Shown here piece by piece: positions 24,967 to 34,587 of a stretch of DNA of 64,000 nt (position 1 is its first letter; each line of letters starts with the position of its first letter). The notes under the pieces were generated by a model, which was not told the DNA's origin, ran no database searches, and saw only the letters and a list, made by a program, of their open reading frames with translations. Location: NCBI RefSeq assembly GCF_014841115.1, contig NZ_JACYTP010000008.1, forward strand, positions 124,001-188,000. The letters run 5' to 3'. The DNA comes from Photobacterium arenosum. GTDB taxonomy: Bacteria; Pseudomonadota; Gammaproteobacteria; Enterobacterales; Vibrionaceae. The translations under genes and the position numbers were made by a program.

Positions 24967-26187
24967 ATGCGTGAATCCCCCAATTCCTCTCAGGCTCAAT
25001 TCGCGCCTCAGATAGAAGCGAAAACAGACTATGCCTTACTGCTTACGCTGCTAATGGCAATGGCTTTACCCATGCTCATTTTGTATGCCAGTGGTGCGCT
25101 TGCGCCATTGATGCTGGCTGATGAACATATTAATGCCGAGCTGTTAGGCATGTTTACACTGGCAGCTTTTGGCGTGGCCGCGCTATTGTCTGCGCAGGCG
25201 GGTCGCTGGGTAAGGAAGTGGGGATTGCGACGCTCAGCCACTGCTTTGTTTTTGTTAACAGGGGTGTCTTTTGCCGCGTTAGTGCTCTTTGAACATTGGT
25301 TCGGGATGTTAATAGCGATTGCGGTATGCGGTGTGTCGCAGGCATTGGCGAACCCTGTCACTAATCAGGCGATTGCACTTCAGGTCCCCCCTGCGCGTAA
25401 AGCTTTCATGGTTGGAGTGAAGCAGTCCGGTGTTCAACTATCGGCACTGGCTGCCGGCTCCGTTTTATCTTTGGCTGCCTCATTGTGGGGATGGCGTACC
25501 GCGTTTGCTTTCGTTATTCCTCTGTGTCTGCTAATGGCATTTCTTGCCGCTGGGCGAAATTGGAAACCCAAAGTCCATGCCGCACCGCCACCTGCCAGAG
25601 GCGAAGCGAACCGCGCCTGGTTACTTTATGTTATGCAAATGCAGGCAAGCGTAGGGATCACACTGGCAGCCTTCATTACTCAGGTACCTGCTTTTGCTTC
25701 TCAAAGTGGCATGTCTGCCCGGCAGGCGGCATTTTTAATCACATTGTTTGGGCTGATGGGTATTTTATCCCGCCTTGTACTTACGCCGCTAGCCAGCAGG
25801 TTACGCCACGAGTCTGATTTACTGATTGTGCTGTATGCCATAGCGGCTATAGCTCTGGTGGTTACTTTTGGTGCCGGTACCGAACACCTGTGGATGATTT
25901 ACGCAGGTGTCGCAGGGATAGGCGGAACCTTGGTGGCGACGAACTCAGTCGCCATGGCAATGATCATCAAGTATCCGGGTTTTGGTGAAGTGCCAGTAGC
26001 GTCAGGAAAAGTGTCAATGGCGTTTTTCGGTGGCATTGCAACGGGCTCTCTGCTGTTTCAAGGGGTCGTCCTGCTGGCAGGTTCTTTATATGCAGGGGTC
26101 GGACTTTTGCTGGCGTGTCTCATTTCATGCATATGGGCAGCCAAGCGCTTACGGGCGTCGGTAACAAAAGCAGGGTGCACACAGTGA
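24967..26187 (+). CDS. Major facilitator superfamily transporter (12 TM)
   Basis: The product has 406 residues with twelve hydrophobic segments in two sets of six, and a G-R-W-V-R-K-W-G-L-R-R loop after segment 2, as in MFS proteins. It starts one base after the ligase stop, with AGGGAGAG upstream. Within a TonB-receptor-bearing biosynthetic operon it most likely exports the product or moves its metal complex across the inner membrane. The PDTC locus has a comparable inner-membrane permease. Direction cannot be told from sequence. Confidence 0.88.
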   Translation: MRESPNSSQAQFAPQIEAKTDYALLLTLLMAMALPMLILYASGALAPLMLADEHINAELLGMFTLAAFGVAALLSAQAGRWVRKWGLRRSATALFLLTGVSFAALVLFEHWFGMLIAIAVCGVSQALANPVTNQAIALQVPPARKAFMVGVKQSGVQLSALAAGSVLSLAASLWGWRTAFAFVIPLCLLMAFLAAGRNWKPKVHAAPPPARGEANRAWLLYVMQMQASVGITLAAFITQVPAFASQSGMSARQAAFLITLFGLMGILSRLVLTPLASRLRHESDLLIVLYAIAAIALVVTFGAGTEHLWMIYAGVAGIGGTLVATNSVAMAMIIKYPGFGEVPVASGKVSMAFFGGIATGSLLFQGVVLLAGSLYAGVGLLLACLISCIWAAKRLRASVTKAGCTQ

Positions 26188-27239
26188 TGGCAGTATCTCA
26201 TATGACAAGGGCTGAAATTATCTCCGGGCTGGCGGCGCACATACTGACAACTGATTTGCAATCAGAAGGGCAGTTTCCACTTTTCCGCAAAACCGGTAAT
26301 GAGTGGGTGATGTCATCCCGTGGCTCTTGGATCGCAGGGTTTTGGTCTGGCTGTTTATGGCTGGCCGGGTACGCGACGGATTCTGACACCTTGCAAAACC
26401 GGGGGCGTCGCCGCTGGAATCAGATAGCACAGGGACTGAATGCCGACTCAGTATTCAGAGCAATGAATGCTTGGTATGGCTTTGGCCCGGTTGCCCGGCT
26501 AACCAATGATAGCGAGGCCGAAACCCTGTTGACTGAGTGTCAGAGTCAATTGTCGGCAACATTCGCACACTGGGAAGGCTTTCCTTTAGGAACAGCGATG
26601 GGGGGCGGGGAGGCTGGCAATAACAGAATAACCATTGATCCCTGCGCGGCGCTGATTGAAATGGGCCGGCATGCTGACTGGCAGTCTATGCCTATGGCGC
26701 ATACCAAGTTAATGGTGAGCCAATTAATGACAGCCAAAGGTGATTTTTATACCCATAGCTTATTTCGAAACGCTTGGCATCCGGAAGGTATCAGTGGGGA
26801 ATGGCCAAGAGGACAAAGCTGGGGAGTATTAGCAATGGCAACAGCAGCATTGTATGACCCAGAAACCTATCAGGAAAAAGCTCAGCATTGCTGCGAGCGC
26901 TGGTGGCAGCGTTTTGGTGTATCTATTCCGTTCAATACAGCTCAGGACAGTGTGTTATTGCCAGATGCCTCTGCAAGCCTGATTAGCGTGGTGGCTTATT
27001 TGAAAATGCACCAGGTGATGGGGGGCGTTGGCGAATGGAAGGACAGAGCAGTTGCCATGTTGGACTCTGTTCTGGCGAGTGATTGTGTCACCGGTAACAC
27101 AGAGGGTATTCGCTTTTCTGGTTGCTGTTATGCCACTGCTGCGAACCGTCAGGATAGCGTAGAAATGCCTTACGGTTATTTCTTTTTATTGCAGGCTTTG
27201 CTGATTGTATCGGGAAGAGTGGAAGCCAGTGCATTTTAA
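26187..27239 (+). CDS. GH88/GH105-like six-hairpin protein, possibly non-hydrolytic
   Basis: The product has 350 residues, starting at ATG 26187 inside the MFS stop (TGATG overlap). The longer frame has no ribosome site. It shows the six-hairpin pattern of unsaturated glucuronyl hydrolases: W-I-A-G-F-W-S-G-C-L-W-L near residue 50, R-I-T-I-D-P-C-A-A-L with an Asp matching one catalytic Asp, and W-P-R-G-Q-S-W-G-V-L-A. At the other catalytic position, where the family has H-D-x-G-F, this protein reads A-W-Y-G-F, so the Asp appears lost. There is no signal peptide, so it acts in the cytosol. A sugar-removing or binding role on a biosynthetic intermediate is possible; no thiocarboxylate pathway I know uses such a gene. 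Confidence 0.7.
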   Translation: MAVSHMTRAEIISGLAAHILTTDLQSEGQFPLFRKTGNEWVMSSRGSWIAGFWSGCLWLAGYATDSDTLQNRGRRRWNQIAQGLNADSVFRAMNAWYGFGPVARLTNDSEAETLLTECQSQLSATFAHWEGFPLGTAMGGGEAGNNRITIDPCAALIEMGRHADWQSMPMAHTKLMVSQLMTAKGDFYTHSLFRNAWHPEGISGEWPRGQSWGVLAMATAALYDPETYQEKAQHCCERWWQRFGVSIPFNTAQDSVLLPDASASLISVVAYLKMHQVMGGVGEWKDRAVAMLDSVLASDCVTGNTEGIRFSGCCYATAANRQDSVEMPYGYFFLLQALLIVSGRVEASAF

Positions 27240-27259
27240 TCTGAGTGAGGAGAGTTCAA

Positions 27260-29650
27260 GTGCATCGAAACATAGGGATTTGTGTGATAGCCCGCTCTGC
27301 CGAAGTTCGTAACGGGGTACGGCATGCGATCGACAAGTTACATTCAGCTATGGCCGCGGAAAACGGACAGCTTGCCAAATGGCATTCCGGGGTCAACCTG
27401 CCGCAGGAAGAAATATTTAATCACTTGTTGAGTCAGGCTAAACATTACCTCAGAGACGCAGAGGAACACCATCAGTTTTCTTTTCATATCTGTGAATTTT
27501 GCTCAGCAGAGGAAGCTAGGACTGCACTCATGGCGGCGGATTCTTCCCCGATAGATGTGATCATTGCGGATGACATTTTGCTTTCGTCTGAAAGTGGGCA
27601 AACACTATGCCAACACTTTTGGTCGGTTCTTGAGTGTAACCCTGGCAGAGTTTCATCTTATTCATTTCTGCTGTCATTACCGGATCTGTCAATGGCTGAA
27701 GGGCGTTCACCCGGTATGGTGGCCTTGAGCATTCAGCAAGAAGCGCCTTTGATCTGGGAAATGCAGATTCTGAAAACCCTGATGGATCATCTGGACAGCG
27801 CTTATATTAATAAATTGCTGGCAAGAACCCTGGCAGCCACCCCAACCGTTTCTACCACGGCGCGATTTATCCATCGCTTTATGTCACTGAACTTTCCGGA
27901 TCGCTGGGATTTTCACTATTACACAGGTTCCATGATCTCTGGGTTTATCGACTCAATGTTCCGGTTATCCGAAAATTCTGCCACGTTATGTGAAAGCGGG
28001 CCCAATGAACACAGTCTGGCTGTGTCGGCACTTTGTGGCTGGCAGTTGTCTCAGCGTGGTTATGTCATTGCAATTACGTCAGGTATGATCGATGAATTTC
28101 GCGGGACCTTATACAATCTAAAACGTGCAAATGCGCCAGGTATCATATTGTGTGCCGACAGTCCTGATACGAGTTGGTTTCCGTTTCAGGGGACAATGCA
28201 CTGCGATTATGATGGGCGTGAGACACTGGCAGCCAAAGGAATTCCCTGTGTTTACCTGAACGATAAATCGACGCTGGCGGAGCGACTGGCTGAGGTTGCC
28301 CGTATTCAGCAGACGCAACCCGGTCCGGTATTCGTGATTGCCACCCAGCAGATGCTGGAGTGTGTTTTGAAAGAGAGCTTAGTACCTGCCCCCGAACAAT
28401 GTTTGCTGCCTGTGGCAAGATCAAACGTTGAACCGGACCGGCTGGCAGAAGTCATGAATCTGTTGAATCATTCTAAGCGACGTATTCTCTGGCAATGCAG
28501 TCATTTGACCGATCATGAGCGTGATTTGGTCTACCGGATTGCCCGTAAGGCCGGTATTGCTTTAGCCGATTCAATGGTGTCTCCCGGTTCAGTGTGTGAT
28601 TACTACCAGCAGCAGCCTGTAGATAATTATGTAGGAACATTCTCTGTGTACGGCTTTAACCGTAAAGTCTTCCGTTATCTGCATCAGGAACAACAATTAG
28701 CTGACCCGGCCTCCCAAAGCCTCTTCTTTCTGAAGAGTAAAGTTGATCAAGCGGCTTCTCCTCTTTCACCCGGTAAATTGAAAAACAAGTGTCACATTGT
28801 TCAGGTGAACAGGAAACAAGAGCATATTTCGCCCTTTACCGATCTAGGTGTTGTCAGTGCATTGCTGCCATTCTTAGAGTCAGTTTATACCAGACTGGAT
28901 GTTGATTCAGAGGTGCTGGATTTCCGGCAGTCTGAGTTAGACAGGGTGCAGGCAGAACCTGAAACCATGCCATCGGATTGGCTGTCGCAGCTTCCTATGT
29001 CTCCAAACTTTTTCTTTGCCTCCCTGGGTTCCTTGTTACATCAGAAGATTGTTCAGGACGGATATCGATACTTGGGGGTGTACGATGTTGGTCGCTGCGG
29101 AATGAGTGCGATTCGTAATTTGCCGAAGACAGATAAAGGGTTTTCAGGTTGGTATGGCAGGGCGCTCATGGGGGATGCATTGATGGCTCTGCCTTACCTG
29201 GCGCGAACGTCCAAACTTCCCATTCTGGCGTTTATCGGAGACGGGGCACGAGCATTAGTGCCGGACATAGAACGCCAGACACAGGCTGCACTTGCGCAAA
29301 ACCCTCATCGGGATCAAATCAGTATTACCGTTTTCTATTTGTGTAACGGGGTGCTGTCTATGATTCGTTCCTATCTTGATAATCGCAGTGCGAGCAGTAA
29401 TACCAGACAGGTTTCTTTGTTACAGACGCATGATGTATCGCAGAGCGGCCGTTTGGAGGGGCGGTATTCTCTGGACTGCCCTCCGATTGTTCGTGAGCGG
29501 TGGGAGCGTTTTGATCCAGAGCAATGTCAGGCTCGGTTAACCAAGCAGCACGGCCTGCATTTCATTGATGTGGTACTCGCTCATAACTCAGACGGTGATG
29601 GATTAAGCCTGTTGTCGGAAGCGGCATGGCATCGAATAAACGTAGCATAA
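27260..29650 (+). CDS. Thiamine-diphosphate-dependent enzyme (PigD-like carboligase candidate)
   Basis: The product has 796 residues from GTG 27260, preceded by GAGGAGAG. A roughly 200-residue N-terminal region has no recognised domain. It is followed by a PYR domain with the cofactor-activating Glu250 in G-P-N-E-H, and G-Y-V-I-A-I-T-S-G. The C-terminal PP domain has F-I-G-D-G-A (660-662) and Cys-Asn-Gly (Asn696) where most members have Asn-Asn. A long N-terminal extension plus a following reductase-aminotransferase gene is the PigD-PigE arrangement of prodigiosin clusters. There PigD adds an acetyl unit from pyruvate to a 2-enal or enoyl thioester. The equivalent carboligation is the most likely role here; simple 2-oxoacid decarboxylation is the alternative. 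Confidence 0.8.
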   Translation: MHRNIGICVIARSAEVRNGVRHAIDKLHSAMAAENGQLAKWHSGVNLPQEEIFNHLLSQAKHYLRDAEEHHQFSFHICEFCSAEEARTALMAADSSPIDVIIADDILLSSESGQTLCQHFWSVLECNPGRVSSYSFLLSLPDLSMAEGRSPGMVALSIQQEAPLIWEMQILKTLMDHLDSAYINKLLARTLAATPTVSTTARFIHRFMSLNFPDRWDFHYYTGSMISGFIDSMFRLSENSATLCESGPNEHSLAVSALCGWQLSQRGYVIAITSGMIDEFRGTLYNLKRANAPGIILCADSPDTSWFPFQGTMHCDYDGRETLAAKGIPCVYLNDKSTLAERLAEVARIQQTQPGPVFVIATQQMLECVLKESLVPAPEQCLLPVARSNVEPDRLAEVMNLLNHSKRRILWQCSHLTDHERDLVYRIARKAGIALADSMVSPGSVCDYYQQQPVDNYVGTFSVYGFNRKVFRYLHQEQQLADPASQSLFFLKSKVDQAASPLSPGKLKNKCHIVQVNRKQEHISPFTDLGVVSALLPFLESVYTRLDVDSEVLDFRQSELDRVQAEPETMPSDWLSQLPMSPNFFFASLGSLLHQKIVQDGYRYLGVYDVGRCGMSAIRNLPKTDKGFSGWYGRALMGDALMALPYLARTSKLPILAFIGDGARALVPDIERQTQAALAQNPHRDQISITVFYLCNGVLSMIRSYLDNRSASSNTRQVSLLQTHDVSQSGRLEGRYSLDCPPIVRERWERFDPEQCQARLTKQHGLHFIDVVLAHNSDGDGLSLLSEAAWHRINVA

Positions 29651-29660
29651 GGATTTGATA

Positions 29661-32177
29661 GTGAAATTTGGTTTTATTGCCCACCCAACGTCCGTGCCGC
29701 TCAAACGGCATGCGAAACTGATGGATATGTTTGGCCGGATGAGCCGGGAGCAGGCTTATGGTTTTTCGCCTGAAAACTGGCAGAAAGAAAATGTGGTTCC
29801 CTTTACACGATTTGAGCGGGTGGTTAGTGCTACGGGGGCGCAATGCAGCGGTATTGTTCACTACATGCCACTTACTGCTGAAGAAATGCTGAGTCAGCCT
29901 CAGGTGATGACTGACAGAGTCGTTGAAGGGATCCATCAGTTACAGCAGGAAGGCGCAGAGTTGGTCGGACTGGGCGGCTTTACCGGCATAGTCGGGCAGC
30001 GTGGCATGCAGACAGCGAAACGGGCAAAGCTACCGGTTACAACAGGTAATTCTCTGACAGCGTATGTCGCTTATAAAAATGTATTGGATGCATTGGCAGA
30101 GTTGGAGGTCAGTGAAGATGGTGCTGAGGTCGCTATTGTCGGATATCCGGGTTCCATTGCATTAGTGATTGCACGCTTGCTGTTGCCACATGGAGTGCGA
30201 CTGCGTTTGGTCCACCGTCACCGGGAATCTTCACCGGCACATTTGCTTGCTTACCTGCCGGAGCAGTACCACCGACAAGTCATCCTGACCAATGATTTGT
30301 CGTCCTGTTATCAGAATATGCTTTTTTATGTTGCAGCTACTTCGTCAGGTGGCGTGATTGATCCTGCCCGGCTGCTGCCAGGCTCAGTTGTGGTGGATGT
30401 TGCTTTACCGCGTGATGTGATGGAACAGGCATCGCCCAGGAGCGACTTGCTGTTGATTGACGGCGGGCTGATTTCTGCCAGTGAAGAGGTTTCATTTGGG
30501 GGCGTTCAGCCTGAATTTGACCCCAAAATGTTTATGAACGGCTGTTTGGCTGAAACCCTGATACTGGCATTGGAAGGTCGGGCTGAAGCCTTTTCTATCG
30601 GTAGGGAGCTAGACAGTAAGCGCGTACTCGAAATCGGTGAAATTGCTCAGCGTCATGGCTTTTTTCCGACGCCGATTGCCAGCCTTGGGCGCAAAGTGAC
30701 CAAGCAGCACTGGTCGGCAGTCAGGCAGTTTCATCATTCGCGTAACATAAATGTCGGCGTTTTGGCTGAACGGAGTGAGCTGACATTAAACCAGACGAGA
30801 TCGCGTTTTGCGCAGTATATTAATCCGGAAATGGCCCGATTTTATGAACATCATCATTTAGAGCGGGTGTTTGTTAAAGGCCAGGGAGCGATCCTGACTG
30901 ATACGTCAGGCGCTGAATATCTGGACTTTGTGTCCGGTTACGGCTGTGTCAATGTCGGCCATAACCATCCTTCCATTACCGAGGCAATGACCAATTACCT
31001 GGTGTCTCAGCAACCAACCTTTATTCAGTACGTGTCTATGCCGTATCAGGCCTCTTTGCTGGCAGAACAGCTGGCTGCTTTGGCGCCGGGTGATTTGTCC
31101 CGAGTCTTTTTGAGTAATTCCGGTACTGAAGCGGTTGAAGCAGCGATAAAGCTGGCCTTGGCGGCATCGGATAAATCGCAGATGCTGTACTGTGAAAATG
31201 GTTACCATGGTAAAACGCTGGGTGCGTTGTCTGTGACAGGGCGAGAAAAACACAGAAAACCATTCGAGCCTTTGCTTACACAATGCCATTCAGTGCCATT
31301 TGGCGATATAGCGGCACTGGAAGTGGCACTGGCAAAAGGCGGTATCGCAGCTTTTATCCTGGAGCCAATTCAGGGAGAGGGAGGGGTCATTTTACCCCCT
31401 GGCGGTTATCTCGAAGCAGTACGCAAGCTGTGTGATGATTATGGTTGTTTACTGATACTGGATGAGATTCAGACCGGACTGGGGCGCACCGGTAAAATGT
31501 TTTGCTGCGAGTGGGATAACGTCTGTCCTGATATCTTAGTTCTGTCTAAATCGTTGTCCGGTGGCATGGTGCCGATTGGCGCGACACTGTCCGCTTCCCG
31601 TGTCTGGGATGCCGCCTACGGCAGCACCGATCGTTTTGCACTTCATACCTCCACTTTTGGTGGTGGCAATCTGGCCGCGACTGCGGCTATTGCAACACTG
31701 GACATTATTGAAAAAGAGCAGCTTACAATCAGAGCAAGCACAACAGGTGTGATGCTCAAACAAGCGCTTGACGATATAGCCAGTGAATATCCCTTCATCA
31801 AAGCGGTAAGAGGAAAAGGACTCATGCTGGGTATTGAGTTTGAGCACTCTTTTTCCGGCAGTATAGCCGCCACAGTTGAGGAGTTGGCACATCGCTTTAT
31901 GTGGGATGCCGCCGGGACTTACCATCAGATTTCAGACAAAGCCAAACAACACATTGATTCGGCTGTTGAGGATATTGAGAAAAGTCTCGAGGATATGTTT
32001 GTGCTGCGTGTTGTGACAAAGCTGGCAAAAGAGCATCAGATTCTGACGTTCATGACGGCAAACAGTAACCGTGTTATGCGTATTCAGCCTCCGCTCAACC
32101 TGAGCGAAAGCGATGCTATGCGGTTTATTCATGCATTTCGCCAAGTCTGTGAAGACCTGTCAACATTCAGGAATTAG
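29661..32177 (+). CDS. Acyl-thioester reductase (AAR-like) fused to class III aminotransferase (PigE-like)
   Basis: The product has 838 residues from GTG 29661, with AAGGA upstream. Residues 1-350 follow cyanobacterial acyl-ACP reductase: F-G-F-I-A-H-P-T-S at the start, L-G-G-F-T-G-I, T-T-G-N-S-L-T-A-Y, the nucleotide loop V-G-Y-P-G-S-I, and Cys295 in G-C-L-A-E-T. Cys295 aligns with the thioester nucleophile Cys294 of that family. Residues 390-838 are a class III aminotransferase: S-N-S-G-T-E-A, L-I-L-D-E-I-Q-T-G-L-G-R-T-G and PLP Lys630 in L-S-K-S-L-S-G-G. One chain can thus reduce an acyl thioester to an aldehyde and aminate it. PigE of prodigiosin synthesis has the same size and plan and acts after PigD; here the PigD-like gene is immediately upstream. 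Confidence 0.87.
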   Translation: MKFGFIAHPTSVPLKRHAKLMDMFGRMSREQAYGFSPENWQKENVVPFTRFERVVSATGAQCSGIVHYMPLTAEEMLSQPQVMTDRVVEGIHQLQQEGAELVGLGGFTGIVGQRGMQTAKRAKLPVTTGNSLTAYVAYKNVLDALAELEVSEDGAEVAIVGYPGSIALVIARLLLPHGVRLRLVHRHRESSPAHLLAYLPEQYHRQVILTNDLSSCYQNMLFYVAATSSGGVIDPARLLPGSVVVDVALPRDVMEQASPRSDLLLIDGGLISASEEVSFGGVQPEFDPKMFMNGCLAETLILALEGRAEAFSIGRELDSKRVLEIGEIAQRHGFFPTPIASLGRKVTKQHWSAVRQFHHSRNINVGVLAERSELTLNQTRSRFAQYINPEMARFYEHHHLERVFVKGQGAILTDTSGAEYLDFVSGYGCVNVGHNHPSITEAMTNYLVSQQPTFIQYVSMPYQASLLAEQLAALAPGDLSRVFLSNSGTEAVEAAIKLALAASDKSQMLYCENGYHGKTLGALSVTGREKHRKPFEPLLTQCHSVPFGDIAALEVALAKGGIAAFILEPIQGEGGVILPPGGYLEAVRKLCDDYGCLLILDEIQTGLGRTGKMFCCEWDNVCPDILVLSKSLSGGMVPIGATLSASRVWDAAYGSTDRFALHTSTFGGGNLAATAAIATLDIIEKEQLTIRASTTGVMLKQALDDIASEYPFIKAVRGKGLMLGIEFEHSFSGSIAATVEELAHRFMWDAAGTYHQISDKAKQHIDSAVEDIEKSLEDMFVLRVVTKLAKEHQILTFMTANSNRVMRIQPPLNLSESDAMRFIHAFRQVCEDLSTFRN

Positions 32178-32212
32178 GGGTAAACCGTGTATTTAAAGGA
32201 AGGAACCGATTG

Positions 32213-33379
32213 ATGACAATTTTGACAGAAAGCCAGACAGTTTTGGTGGAACGTGCGCGTCTGTTCGCTCATGAGCAATTGCTGCCCTTTGAATCCAAGA
32301 TCACTAAGTTTGCCACTCTGACCGACGATGATGCGAAACGGCTCACTCAAAAAGGTATAGAGGCTGGTTTTTTTGCCACGAATATTGCCACCGGGCTGGG
32401 TGGCAGAGGACTGAGTCTGTTTGAAAATGTACTGGTACAAGAGCAATTAGGTGTGACCAAAGATATTTTGGTCCGTCGTGCTACTGGCAACGTTTATGAT
32501 TGCTTGACCTTGGCGAGCGCGTGTCAACGGGAGCAGTATCTGCAACCGTCGGTGGCGGGGAAACGTTGGGCGGCTTTAGCCGTATCTGAACCAGATGCAG
32601 GCTCCGATGTGGCAGCGATGAAAACGCAAGCGGTCAGAACCGACAGTGGATGGCTTTTGAAAGGAAGCAAACTGTATATCAGTGATGCCGACTATGCCGA
32701 CTACTTTATTGTTGCTGCGAAAACGGCACCTGAGCGTGGAGTGAAGGGAATATCACTCTTTCTGGTTGATAAGCAGGCAGCAGGGTTCTCACTAGGGCAG
32801 CGCTTTAACATGATAGGTTTTGATGGCACCAGTCACAGAGAACTGATTTTTGATCAAATAGAGCTCGCTAACGATGCGTTATTAGGTGAAGAGAATCAAG
32901 GCTTTCAACTGCTCTGCAGTACTTTGGGCAAAGCGAGGCTGGCAAAAGTGGCCGCCAGAGGGTTAGGCAAGTGTGTCAGGTTGCTGCACGAAATGACAGA
33001 GCACGCTAAGCAAAGGCAGCAGTTTGGTCAGTCACTCTCCATGTTTGGAACTGTGCAGTCAAAGTTGGCAGATGGGGCCACAGGAATCCGCCTGTCCCGA
33101 GCACTGTTGTGGGAAACAGCGAAGCGAATGGATGCCGGAGAGGCTTGCCGGGAAGAGATCTCTATGCTGAAAGTGTATGTCTCTGAACTTTTGGGGCGAT
33201 TAGCCGATGATGCGGTGCAGCTGTTTGGGGCGTCAGGTTGCCATGATGGTGGCACTATTGAAAGCTTTTACCGTGACGCCCGTTTGTTCCGCATTATTGA
33301 CGGTACGTCTGAAATTCACCGTAATATCATTTCAGGTTCTCTGCTCAAAAATGGGGTTTTACCGCTCTGTGACGTTTAA
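32213..33379 (+). CDS. Acyl-CoA dehydrogenase family flavoenzyme
   Basis: The product has 388 residues from ATG 32213, with AAGGAAGGAA upstream. Family motifs are A-V-S-E-P-D-A-G-S-D (flavin and substrate loop), R-Q-Q-F-G-Q-S-L, Q-L-F-G-A-S-G and a late Y-R-D-A-R-L-F-R-I-I-D-G-T-S-E-I. The position of the usual catalytic Glu near the C terminus is unclear. In secondary metabolism such enzymes desaturate carrier-bound or ring substrates (PigA on prolyl-PCP; a homologue is in the PDTC locus as I recall). It could aromatise a pyrroline or dihydropyridine here. It is the last plus-strand gene; its stop overlaps the convergent MFS stop by 4 bp. Confidence 0.88.
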   Translation: MTILTESQTVLVERARLFAHEQLLPFESKITKFATLTDDDAKRLTQKGIEAGFFATNIATGLGGRGLSLFENVLVQEQLGVTKDILVRRATGNVYDCLTLASACQREQYLQPSVAGKRWAALAVSEPDAGSDVAAMKTQAVRTDSGWLLKGSKLYISDADYADYFIVAAKTAPERGVKGISLFLVDKQAAGFSLGQRFNMIGFDGTSHRELIFDQIELANDALLGEENQGFQLLCSTLGKARLAKVAARGLGKCVRLLHEMTEHAKQRQQFGQSLSMFGTVQSKLADGATGIRLSRALLWETAKRMDAGEACREEISMLKVYVSELLGRLADDAVQLFGASGCHDGGTIESFYRDARLFRIIDGTSEIHRNIISGSLLKNGVLPLCDV

Positions 33380-34587
33380 CCCTCTGCGATAGCGTGTTGG
33401 CGCTGATGCAACAGAAACAGCGGCAACACAGCGAATAACAGCAGTGAGGCCCACACAGGGAAGAGCGCATCAGCCTGATACATTGCTGCCCCTGCCAATG
33501 GTCCGGCCGCCAGCCCTATCCCTTTACCAATAATATTGATTGAAGCGGCATAAGCCTGATGGTTTATGCCTGCTTTTTGGCTCAACAGCGCGAGGTTAGC
33601 AGGCAGGACTAACCCCATGGCGAGACCTGTCATTGCCATTGAAATCATCATTGCTAAATAGGTATCCGCCTGGATAAGCGCGGCTAAGCCGATACAGCCT
33701 AGCACCACCCCTCCGAAAAGAATATTCACTGGCCGGCTAATCGTTAAACAGGACAGCAGCACCTGGCTTAATGCCATACAGCCCATTGCCATCGTGAGCA
33801 TAGCACCACTGCCTTTGAGCGCCTGCTGAGCGGTATAACTGAACTGATCCTGTAATCGTAAACCTGTGGTTTGCTGTATCAGGCCGTAGATAAAAATCAC
33901 GACAAACGTAATCAGCACATAAGGCGCGATTGTTTTCAGAGGCAGTTTCTGAACGGGGGCAGATTTCTCACGAACGGTTTGCCTGACAAATGTGCTGTTA
34001 ATACGGGGAAGATACAGCCAGTATGTCAGTAACATCAGCACCGCTATGATTAGCATTGAGTGAGGAAAGTACGCGACGCCGGTCAGCATGGCTGTACTGC
34101 CGCCAATTAAGCTGCCAATACCGAATGTGGCTCCCATCAGTCCCATGCCGGATACACGTTTTTGTTCTGGGGTAACATTGGCAATATGCGCCTGAATACT
34201 TGGCATCATCCCTGCAACCGCAATGGATTGAAAAATACGAATTGCCAGAAAACTGAGAAAAAGGGCGGTTGCAGACAAGATTAATGAGGATTGCAGGGTA
34301 AACAGAGCCGCACCCATAATCAGGAACAAAGCTGTCGATATGATACCGGAGCGAATAGCCGGCTGGCATCCGACGCTATCACTGTATCGTCCCCACCAGG
34401 GGGCGACCAGAAGCATAGTAAAGGCGGATAGGGAGAGAACAGCACCAGTTTGTATATCACTCATTCCCAGCACTCTCCCGGCAATCGGAAAGCTGATCAT
34501 GAACAGGCTATGAGCGACGGCATTACCGATGAGTATTGCCATCAGAGGAAGGAGCGCGCGGATAGGGTTCGGCGGATTATTTTTCAT
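33376..34587 (-). CDS. MFS efflux transporter (second transporter of the cluster)
   Basis: The product has 403 residues from ATG 34587, which lies inside the last codons of the upstream AraC gene, so translation is probably coupled. Twelve hydrophobic segments are seen. The G-R-Y-S-D-S-V-G loop after segment 2 and the G-A-T-F-G-I-G-S-L-I-G-G stretch in segment 5 are typical of drug/H+ antiporters of the DHA1 type. Export of the finished metallophore is likely. Transcription with the regulator rather than with the biosynthetic genes is a little unusual. Confidence 0.88.
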   Translation of the reverse strand: MKNNPPNPIRALLPLMAILIGNAVAHSLFMISFPIAGRVLGMSDIQTGAVLSLSAFTMLLVAPWWGRYSDSVGCQPAIRSGIISTALFLIMGAALFTLQSSLILSATALFLSFLAIRIFQSIAVAGMMPSIQAHIANVTPEQKRVSGMGLMGATFGIGSLIGGSTAMLTGVAYFPHSMLIIAVLMLLTYWLYLPRINSTFVRQTVREKSAPVQKLPLKTIAPYVLITFVVIFIYGLIQQTTGLRLQDQFSYTAQQALKGSGAMLTMAMGCMALSQVLLSCLTISRPVNILFGGVVLGCIGLAALIQADTYLAMMISMAMTGLAMGLVLPANLALLSQKAGINHQAYAASINIIGKGIGLAAGPLAGAAMYQADALFPVWASLLLFAVLPLFLLHQRQHAIAEG

